A stretch of DNA of 17,092 nt, taken from assembly GCA_934454035.1 (NCBI GenBank), contig CAKSFY010000040.1, positions 1-17,092 of the forward strand. The letters run 5' to 3'. The position numbers were made by a program, and so were the translations under genes. The DNA is from an uncultured Clostridia bacterium. Its GTDB lineage: Bacteria > Bacillota > Clostridia > UBA1381. Shown piece after piece: positions 7,401 through 13,956 of the stretch. The number at the start of each line of letters is the position of its first letter. The first letter of the stretch is position 1. A model generated the notes under the pieces. The model made no database searches. It was not told the DNA's origin and worked only from the letters and a program-made list of their open reading frames with translations.

Positions 7401-7661
7401 CAGCTGATAACGATAAGCGGTATAACGCCGGATAAAAAATATAACAGAAACACGAGATTTCATATTGAGGCAAATGTTAATCAAACAAACGAAATTTCAG
7501 TAAGATTGGGAGACCGGTATATAAACGACTATTCTTTAAATGACGGTAAGCTTGTATTTGATTTCACCGTGAATGATCGGGGAAAATATGATTTGCAAAT
7601 TACAAGTACCGATAAATGGAATTACAAAAATACATCGTTGATTAATTTTTATGTAAAATAA
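4476..7661 (+). CDS. Secreted multidomain glycoside hydrolase, clan GH-A (first paralogue)
   Basis: A signal peptide (about 1-24, ASA) is followed by an N-terminal CBM6/35-like sandwich (about 25-172, opening EGENYSD), an Ig-like domain (about 175-275) and a TIM barrel (about 283-590). In the barrel EIWNEE places the likely acid/base at Glu392 after Asn391, and WVTEAG places the likely nucleophile at Glu496, the strand 4 and strand 7 pattern of clan GH-A retaining enzymes. The local context recalls GH39 and related families, but the usual NEP is NEE here, so the family stays open. After the barrel come a short beta domain (to about 660), an Ig-like domain (about 685-805), a second jelly-roll module (about 813-967, with WKQVIIPW and IRSIGIG as in CIA30/CBM11-like domains) and an Ig-like C terminus. 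There is no SLH or sortase signal. GGAGGG at 4465-4470 precedes the ATG. It probably cuts an extracellular polysaccharide; the substrate is unknown. Confidence 0.85.
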   Translation: MKKTIRFLFIMTAALFIAVLSASAESVRTEGENYSDISFDGGYIRNNSNFSEKKALYADVDALIDECRITYNIDAPKDGNYNLTGVTSVFDAYYTTDFDIRINGGDLYMPQVKVLEKYSWTIAGRNDYMARQDFGSVRLNKGQNRLEIILRRDDPHVTDARFITIIDYLEFTPVTEEFKIKEIKALTEAANVFSKGSNAEFKIKFTDAAQEKKTVMFNLYDMTSKKVRNGYVSAAKGETECMLNLGAMLCGWYKMELSGIETDNILNPIFFSVVDSAKNSSKDSPFGIDKFKSNLYDSQRMYKAAGYMGIDMVRIGNDPYLAMNNENYLETHEDLYRDAEYAEGMKTLVGYEHLGVNWSRKSPDNLLEAYEMNKNLASHYKGRGYAYEIWNEEEAQFYEQPADTYASFFKAAAIGISDGDQAAFKMPGGYGGTPENFFVRLLLRNGVTDYADAYAYHNHTSVLRGKSYSKFVESVAKKHMNAALAYDAFQPVWVTEAGINMAVDGNEIPADDTLSSQARYYAVGTVQQLAYGAKKSFWFRMGHFMEDGNEWGTYNKESQPYPAVNSIAMLTKILKKGEFKGTLNTVGDVEGYLFDTGDSDAAVVWSDSEGRCQLYTDLPVKVTSLDRETKEYKPTIMNGGGMVNIPVSYFPIFIEFNGRSDERNYFGTKGFEKNTAAKTYTAADRIVLQQLWEGQDEYQSKVRGYKLSDGQKQKIKFNVYNFNDTQQSGTLNIVSESAARETEIIDLSCRSFEFNIAPMSFQSFEAEVICNSNAEAGETGFLMLSAKLSDGSAISKSIAAFYADDSKRVLSGYDYFENYSDITKWNEKNCGDGITIKKSSPSDGVVRFDVTSKNNNVWYWPSIGLTNYVGDEAGLTFKIRSTKGNEQNVNVYAYCTDGAYWLGITNAVSYDGEWKQVIIPWHRFLVFSGTSTEFDPKKIRSIGIGSYAPAGESSYELKELGFYRSDSPADMSDKGQLITISGITPDKKYNRNTRFHIEANVNQTNEISVRLGDRYINDYSLNDGKLVFDFTVNDRGKYDLQITSTDKWNYKNTSLINFYVK

Positions 7662-7677
7662 AGGAGGAGCATTAACA

Positions 7678-9051
7678 ATGAAAATCAAAAAAGAAATGGC
7701 ATTGGTTTTGGCTTTGGCAGCATTAACCGGAGGTTGTGCAAAACAGACAGATGACGGAAAAATAACCCTAAAGGTCGGGAATTGGCCGGACGAAACAAAC
7801 GCAGAGGCTCTTGCAAAGCAAAATGAATTAAAGGATAAATTCACTGAGGCAAATCCGAATATTAATATTGTTCCGGACACTTATACGTTTGACACAAAAA
7901 CCTTTACCATGAAAGCGTCGGCGGATCAGCTTCCGAATTTGTACTCTACATGGTTTACGGAAATAGATAACATAATAAAACAGGGCTATGCAGCGGACAT
8001 TACCGAGCAGATGAAAAAGCATGGTTTTGATACTGCAATTAACCCCGAACTTTTGAATCTTGTAAAGGATGAAAACGGAAAAATATACGGAGTGCCTACA
8101 GACGCATATGCGCAGGGACTTTATATAGATAAAAAACTGTTTAAAGAAGCGGGACTTGTAAATGCGGACGGAAGTATAAAAGTTCCGAATACATATGAAG
8201 AGCTTGCCGAATATGCCGGAATAATAAAAGAAAAGACCGGTAAAGCGGGATATGTAATTCCTACAATAAACAATTGCGGCGGCTGGCATTTTCTTAATAT
8301 TGCATGGAGCTACGGGGTTGAATTTGTAAAGCAAAAGGACGACGGAAGCTACGAAGCAGCTTTTGATACGCAGGAAGCAAGAGACGCGCTTCAATATGTT
8401 AAAGATTTGAAATGGAAATACAATGCATTGCATGATGAGACGGTAATAGACCAAAATGAAATGAACAAGCTTTTCGGTACATATCAGGCGGCTATGATGT
8501 TTGCAAATCCGCCGTCAAGCGCTCTTTCCTCACAGTACGGAATGGATAAAGAAGATATTTACGTTGCAAGAATGCCGCAGGGACCAAAGGGCAGATTTTC
8601 GCAAATGGGAGGAAACCTGCGCATGTTTTCAAAAAACTCCACTTCCGAACAGATTGACGCAGGACTTACATGGCTTGAGTTTACCGGATTTTCGCCCGAT
8701 ATTACGGATGAACAGCTGGAAAATTCGCGCACATCATACGAAAATACGATATCCCAAAACGGCATTGTTTTAGACAGAGAAGCGTTTGAGATTTGGGTAA
8801 ATCCCGAAAATGTTAAAAAAATAAACGGATTAAGAGAAGAATATGCAAATGTTAAGCATGAAGATTATGCCGATTATTTTTCATTTAAGGATGTTACCAT
8901 CAATCCCGAACCGTCAGCATGTGCACAGCAGCTTTACGCAATTCTTGATAAATGTATTCAGGAAGTAATTACAAATAAGGATGCGGATGTGGATAAATTA
9001 ATTTCCGAAGCCTGCAAGGACTATCAGCTTAATCATTTGAACAAAATGTGA
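7678..9051 (+). CDS. ABC transporter sugar-binding lipoprotein (extracellular solute-binding protein family 1)
   Basis: This 457-residue protein starts with a lipoprotein signal whose lipobox LTGGC ends at Cys20, the residue that would be lipidated to hold it on the outer face of the membrane. The mature protein has family 1 solute-binding signatures: TLKVGNWPDE near the start, YGVPT at 137-141 and LYIDKKLFKEAG at about 148-159. The length is usual for the family, whose members deliver oligosaccharides to ABC permeases. AGGAGG lies just upstream of the ATG and only 16 bases separate it from the upstream hydrolase, so they are very likely co-transcribed. No permease genes lie in the rest of the window, unusual for such a gene, so the partners must be elsewhere. 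Its place between two paralogous hydrolases suggests that it takes up their product. The ligand is not predictable from sequence alone. Confidence 0.93.
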   Translation: MKIKKEMALVLALAALTGGCAKQTDDGKITLKVGNWPDETNAEALAKQNELKDKFTEANPNINIVPDTYTFDTKTFTMKASADQLPNLYSTWFTEIDNIIKQGYAADITEQMKKHGFDTAINPELLNLVKDENGKIYGVPTDAYAQGLYIDKKLFKEAGLVNADGSIKVPNTYEELAEYAGIIKEKTGKAGYVIPTINNCGGWHFLNIAWSYGVEFVKQKDDGSYEAAFDTQEARDALQYVKDLKWKYNALHDETVIDQNEMNKLFGTYQAAMMFANPPSSALSSQYGMDKEDIYVARMPQGPKGRFSQMGGNLRMFSKNSTSEQIDAGLTWLEFTGFSPDITDEQLENSRTSYENTISQNGIVLDREAFEIWVNPENVKKINGLREEYANVKHEDYADYFSFKDVTINPEPSACAQQLYAILDKCIQEVITNKDADVDKLISEACKDYQLNHLNKM

Positions 9052-9083
9052 TGTGATTAAATAAAAGAAATGGAGAAAAGACT

Positions 9084-12000
9084 ATGAAAATAAAGCTTGG
9101 ATTTCTTCTTACCGGTATTTTGTCCGTAATATTTTCAACAGCGGCATTTGCGGCGGATATTCATATCGAGGGCGAAAATTATTCGAAAATTGACTGCCCG
9201 GGATATACTGTAGTCGAAAAAAGTGAGTTCAGCGGCGGAAAGGCATTGTTTTTAAACTCAGCAATCAAAATAGGCAAAAGGGTATGGGCTGAATATACGC
9301 TGAACGCCCCGCAGGAGGGAGTATACTCTGTTGAGGGTATTACGGGAAGATATAACGTCTACTATGCTTCCAATATTCACTTCTCGATAAACGGAGGAGG
9401 GGAATATCGCCCCGATATTACAAAAATAACCGATTACGAATGGTGGGTTAATCAAAGAGGAGATTATTGCTCAAAATACAATTTCGGTACTGTAAGGCTT
9501 AATAAAGGTATAAATACTTTAAGATTGTATCTTGCGGAGGGAAATATTAAGGTTGATTTACCGCTTTATACCTCTTTGGTTGATTATCTGGATTTCACAA
9601 AAGTTTCTCCGACTTTTGAAATAACGGATGCGGTCGGAATGACCGATTCTGCAAATGTTTTCAAAAAAGGCGAAAATGTAAGAATTAAAATGAATTTTTC
9701 AAACAATGCTCCGAAAAATTCGGGATTTGAATTTGTTCTTGAAGATGTTTGGGAAAGAGAGATAAAAAGAGGAAAGGTTACTTTTGAAGAGGGCAGCGAC
9801 AGTTATATTCTCACCTTGGGAAATTTACCGGTATGTTGGTACAGGCTTAAATTCTTATCGGGAGAATTTTCCGATAAGCTTCAAAAAGAAGTATTCTTTT
9901 CGGTGGTAGCTCCTTTGAGCAAAGCGAGTGAATATAACGAAAGATTTGCTCTTGACGGCGGACTTACGTTCACTTCGCCGATGCTCTCTGTTCAAAGACT
10001 TGCAAAATCTTTGAAATATATAGGCTTTAAGCAGGTCAGAGAGGGAGGGGGCGACCCGGGATATACATTAGAGGACGACTCCTACATTCCTTCACATTCC
10101 GGCACGCTTAATAAATACTTAAAGGAAAGCGGTATTGACAGCGCGGGCGGATATGCTTCTTTGACATGGATGGGCTATATTAATTTGCCCGATGACCTTA
10201 TGAGAGCTTATAATATGAATAAAAAAATGGCTTCATATAAATACGGCAGCGAGTACGAAATATGGAACGAGCAGGACGGAAGCTTTTTGTTTGAGCCTGC
10301 CGACCGTTTTTCTTCATATTTTAAAGCCGCAGCGCTTGGAGTAAACGACGGCTCGGATTCTGCGAAAGCAGTATTCGGAGGACTGGCAGGCAGCGGCGAA
10401 GACCCTTACGACAGACTTATGCTTGCCAATGATGTTATGAGATACAGTGATTATTACATATATCATGCTCATATAGATTCCGGAAATACAAAGTCGAAAA
10501 CGGCTTATCCGTCGGGAAAAGCTAAGGGACATATATTAATGGCAAACGCTTATGACAATAATAAACCGGTTTGGATGAACGAAGGCGGTATGTCTATACC
10601 TGTAGATGAAAACGGAGTTGCATATTTTGATTCCCAGATTTCTCAGGCGAGATACTACATAGTTTCCTCCGCACAGGGAATTGCGCTCGGTGACGACAAA
10701 AGGTGCTTTTTCAGATTCGGGTATTTCATGGAAAACGGAAATACATACGGATGCCATACAAAAAATCTCAATCCGCATGTGGTTGTAAACAGTATGTCGG
10801 CATTTAACAACGCAGTGGGCAAAGGAGATTACAAAGGAGATTTATGCAATCTGCCGGAGGGCGCCGAGGGGTACCTGTTTGACAGCGGTGTAAGCGATGT
10901 TGCGGTTGTATGGTGTGAAACAGCGGATACAGTAACATTTAAAACAAACGGAAACTTAAAAATTACGGATTTCATGGGAGCGGAGCATACAATAACTCCT
11001 GTCGGAGGAAAGGCTGAGGTGCCGATTTCCTACTATCCGATATTTGTAACATTTGAAGATAAGGCAGATGAAACGGATTATTTCCCTGCGAATAAAAACT
11101 TACAGAAAGCGGAAAGAAAAGTATATGAAGAAAATGAAAGAATAGTTATTCAGCAGATTTGGGAAAACGAAGATCTTAAAAAAGCAAAAAGCAACGGATA
11201 TACGGTCGATTGGGATGAGGAACAAAAGGTCAGCATAAAGCTGTATAATTTTAATATGACCGAGCAAAGCGGCACAATCAGAATAAAAACAGGCTCTACC
11301 ATAGTGGACGGAGATATTCTTGTTCCGAGTTCGGAGGTTATAACCTTTAAAATTGCGCCTATGAGCTTTGCTGAATATCCGATAACGGTTAAGCTGTCCG
11401 AAAAAGCAAAGGTAGGCGATGCAGGCTATCTTATGATTGAGGGTGTGCTTGATGACGGCAGAGTATTGTCGCCGTCAAAAGCAAGATTTGCAACAAGCAA
11501 CGAGGGAAGAGTTATAGACGATTTTATTCCCTATGAAGGCTGGGACAATCCGGATAACTGGGATACGACAAACGTAGGCAATTGTAAAGCAGAAATTTCA
11601 TATTCAGAAGAGGAAGAAGCACTTTTGTTTGATTTGAATTTTGCAGGTAAGAGCTGGGCATGGCCGAAAATCAAGGTTGCAGATCCGGAAGTGACAAAAG
11701 GGTCGCAGGGGATAACTTTCAAAATCAAAAATGCCGAATCGGGAAAAAATAATCATGTAAACGTTTTCACTTACTATGATGACGGAACGGATTACTGGCT
11801 CGGTATGGATTCGCATTTTGAAACGGGAGACGAATGGAAACAGGTTGTGCTGCCGTGGAAATCGTTTGTTATATTCTGGTCCGCGTTGGGTGCGGTAGAT
11901 ACAAGAGGGTATAAACCGGAGTATATAAGCTCAATCGGTATAGGAAGCGATTCGCATGAACTGTCACAAAAATTTTATGTTAAGGATTTTGCATATTACC

Positions 12001-12302
12001 GTTCGGATTTGCCGTCAGATGTGGACGATACGGGAAGCAGGCTTGAAATAAGCGGTATTGAAGAGGGCGGAATATACAGCGGTGAGAATTTGAAGATTGT
12101 TACCGCCAAAATTCCGGAAAACAAAAAGAAAGCTTTGAAGGTTATGCTGAACGAGGAGGATTATGCAAATTATACCGTTGAAGATAATACAGTTAAGATT
12201 GATTTAAGTGGTCTTGAAAGAGGAAAATATACACTTGAGGTCGCGGCATTTGATGAATGGTACGATGTTAATACCAATTGGGTGAATTTCTATATAGAAT
12301 AA
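9084..12302 (+). CDS. Secreted multidomain glycoside hydrolase, clan GH-A (second paralogue)
   Basis: This 1072-residue protein is homologous end to end to the hydrolase at 4476-7661, with the same domain order: signal peptide (about 1-23, AFA), EGENYSK-type sandwich module, Ig-like domain, TIM barrel, Ig-like domains and a jelly-roll module (about 818-985, with WKQVVLPW and ISSIGIG). The predicted acid/base is Glu396 in EIWNEQ and the nucleophile Glu500 in VWMNEGG. The spacing of 104 residues equals that of the paralogue (392 to 496), which supports both assignments. The residues flanking the catalytic pair differ (NEQD against NEEE, MNEGG against VTEAG), so substrate position or linkage may differ. 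It starts 32 bases after the lipoprotein gene, with GGAG about eight bases before the ATG. No anchoring domain is visible. The likely role is extracellular glycan cleavage complementary to its twin; the exact family is not assigned. Confidence 0.85.
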   Translation: MKIKLGFLLTGILSVIFSTAAFAADIHIEGENYSKIDCPGYTVVEKSEFSGGKALFLNSAIKIGKRVWAEYTLNAPQEGVYSVEGITGRYNVYYASNIHFSINGGGEYRPDITKITDYEWWVNQRGDYCSKYNFGTVRLNKGINTLRLYLAEGNIKVDLPLYTSLVDYLDFTKVSPTFEITDAVGMTDSANVFKKGENVRIKMNFSNNAPKNSGFEFVLEDVWEREIKRGKVTFEEGSDSYILTLGNLPVCWYRLKFLSGEFSDKLQKEVFFSVVAPLSKASEYNERFALDGGLTFTSPMLSVQRLAKSLKYIGFKQVREGGGDPGYTLEDDSYIPSHSGTLNKYLKESGIDSAGGYASLTWMGYINLPDDLMRAYNMNKKMASYKYGSEYEIWNEQDGSFLFEPADRFSSYFKAAALGVNDGSDSAKAVFGGLAGSGEDPYDRLMLANDVMRYSDYYIYHAHIDSGNTKSKTAYPSGKAKGHILMANAYDNNKPVWMNEGGMSIPVDENGVAYFDSQISQARYYIVSSAQGIALGDDKRCFFRFGYFMENGNTYGCHTKNLNPHVVVNSMSAFNNAVGKGDYKGDLCNLPEGAEGYLFDSGVSDVAVVWCETADTVTFKTNGNLKITDFMGAEHTITPVGGKAEVPISYYPIFVTFEDKADETDYFPANKNLQKAERKVYEENERIVIQQIWENEDLKKAKSNGYTVDWDEEQKVSIKLYNFNMTEQSGTIRIKTGSTIVDGDILVPSSEVITFKIAPMSFAEYPITVKLSEKAKVGDAGYLMIEGVLDDGRVLSPSKARFATSNEGRVIDDFIPYEGWDNPDNWDTTNVGNCKAEISYSEEEEALLFDLNFAGKSWAWPKIKVADPEVTKGSQGITFKIKNAESGKNNHVNVFTYYDDGTDYWLGMDSHFETGDEWKQVVLPWKSFVIFWSALGAVDTRGYKPEYISSIGIGSDSHELSQKFYVKDFAYYRSDLPSDVDDTGSRLEISGIEEGGIYSGENLKIVTAKIPENKKKALKVMLNEEDYANYTVEDNTVKIDLSGLERGKYTLEVAAFDEWYDVNTNWVNFYIE

Positions 12303-12315
12303 GGAGGCAGACACT

Positions 12316-13938
12316 ATGAAAAGATTTATATTGGTTGCAGCGATTTTTTGTATGTTCTCTGTATCTGCTTTTGCAAAAGATGCGCTCAATGTGAATATAT
12401 CGATTGACAACGATCTTATAAAAGGAACGGTTTCCGTTGACGGCGCAGGGGCATCAAAACCGATAAGCATTCGGGTTTTGGACGAAAACGGGACATATAA
12501 TTTTGCGGATGTGATTTATACAAATAAGTCCGGAGAGGCTAGCTTTGAATATGTAAATTCAGGCACAACGGGGACATATAATTTTACGGCATATTCACCC
12601 GAAAAAAACGAAAAGGCAGATGTTACATTTAAGTTTTTTGACAGTGACTACCGAATTACGATGGTAAATGAATTTAACCAAATGCTCACCGACAGAAGCA
12701 GTGCTTCGGAATACGTCGGAAAGTATGCTCAAGCACTCGATATTGCCGAATATTATTCCGAAATCGGCAGCAGTGCGGGCTTTGACAGCGTTCTTTTAAG
12801 CGCGTCAGGCGAAGCCGCAGAGGTGAGAGACATTAACAAAATGCTGAATGACGCTGTTTTGCTATCATTAATTAATGAAAAGCATAACGGTGAATTGCTT
12901 GAGAGAATGTTTGCCGATGAAAAATTTAAGGAGTACTCGGAATTTATTACGGGAAGCGGCGGCGAGAGTATTCTTAATTCGCTGAGCAATGATATACGCA
13001 AGCCTTTTTACACATATGTTGCAAACGGAAACTATACGACCGTCGGACAACTGCTTGAAGCGGAAAAAAACATTCTATTGACTCAGGGAATTAAAAACGC
13101 ATCTCTCGCAACTGAAACAAAAATACTTATTGAATCTTATAAAAACAAGGGTTGGCTTAATCTTTCGGAATCGCAGGATATGGATAAGGCATGCGGATAT
13201 TTGACAGGAAAAAGCTATCTCGACCTTCGGGCTGTTGAAGAAGCATATAACAATTACAAGGAAGAAAGCGGCAATACAAATACCGGCGGTGGCAGCACAG
13301 GAGGAGGCAGCTCGGGCGGCGGATCAAAAAGTTCGTCGGTGATTGCTTTCAATCCGTCATCGGTCAATGGAAATGTAACCGAAAAAGAACAGCTGTTTTC
13401 GGATGTTGAGTTGACAATGTGGGCGGAAAAAGCAATAAGAAAATGTGTTGAAAGCGGAATTCTTACCGGTATGGGCGATGAAACGTTTAACCCATCGGGC
13501 AAGCTTACCAGAGCGCAGGCGGCGGTTATTCTCTGTAAATTGTCAAAGCTTTCAGAAAGCGGCAAGGATTTTGGCTACAAAGATGTAAAATCCGATGATT
13601 GGTATGCAGGATATGTAAATGCGGTGACCGAAGCGGGCTTGTTTTACGGAATTGGCGAAAATGAATTTGGAGTGAACGGGACACTGACCAGGGAACAGGC
13701 GGCGGCAATTTTCTGGAGATACCTTGAGAAAAACGGTGCAAGCACAGGAGAAAACACATATGTGTTTGAAGATGATGACAAGATATCGGATTGGGCAAAA
13801 GAGGCTGTTCGCGCATTGGTTGAACTGGAAATTATAAGCGGCAAAACAGATAAATTGTTTGCTCCGGAACAGCCGTTGCTTCGCTCGGAAGCGGCAGTTA
13901 TCATTTCAAATATATTGGACTATGTAAAACGTGATTAG
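12316..13938 (+). CDS. Cell-wall-anchored protein with three C-terminal SLH domains
   Basis: After a signal peptide (about 1-20, AFA), residues about 24-115 form an Ig-like sandwich (KGTVSVDG, then TGTYNFTAY). An alpha-helical region follows (about 115-318) and then a flexible Gly/Ser linker (320-341). Three SLH domains (about 361-406, 421-470 and 484-535) end the protein. Their key motifs are TRAQ (398-401), TREQ (458-461) and LRSE (522-525), variants of the TRAE motif that binds pyruvylated secondary cell-wall polymer. The protein should sit on the cell wall and display its N-terminal part outward. AAGGAGG at 12301-12307 overlaps the end of the upstream hydrolase gene, so co-expression is very likely. 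No catalytic motif is seen. It may be a scaffold or glycan receptor for the two hydrolases, which lack anchors themselves; this is inferred from context. Confidence 0.9.
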   Translation: MKRFILVAAIFCMFSVSAFAKDALNVNISIDNDLIKGTVSVDGAGASKPISIRVLDENGTYNFADVIYTNKSGEASFEYVNSGTTGTYNFTAYSPEKNEKADVTFKFFDSDYRITMVNEFNQMLTDRSSASEYVGKYAQALDIAEYYSEIGSSAGFDSVLLSASGEAAEVRDINKMLNDAVLLSLINEKHNGELLERMFADEKFKEYSEFITGSGGESILNSLSNDIRKPFYTYVANGNYTTVGQLLEAEKNILLTQGIKNASLATETKILIESYKNKGWLNLSESQDMDKACGYLTGKSYLDLRAVEEAYNNYKEESGNTNTGGGSTGGGSSGGGSKSSSVIAFNPSSVNGNVTEKEQLFSDVELTMWAEKAIRKCVESGILTGMGDETFNPSGKLTRAQAAVILCKLSKLSESGKDFGYKDVKSDDWYAGYVNAVTEAGLFYGIGENEFGVNGTLTREQAAAIFWRYLEKNGASTGENTYVFEDDDKISDWAKEAVRALVELEIISGKTDKLFAPEQPLLRSEAAVIISNILDYVKRD

Positions 13939-13956
13939 TGGGAGGAAAAAACATTT

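Noticed and set aside
7828..8454. 208-residue open frame on the minus strand
   Set aside because: It lies wholly antisense to the solute-binding lipoprotein gene, and its composition (many Phe, Ile, Tyr, Arg) is typical of an antisense shadow.
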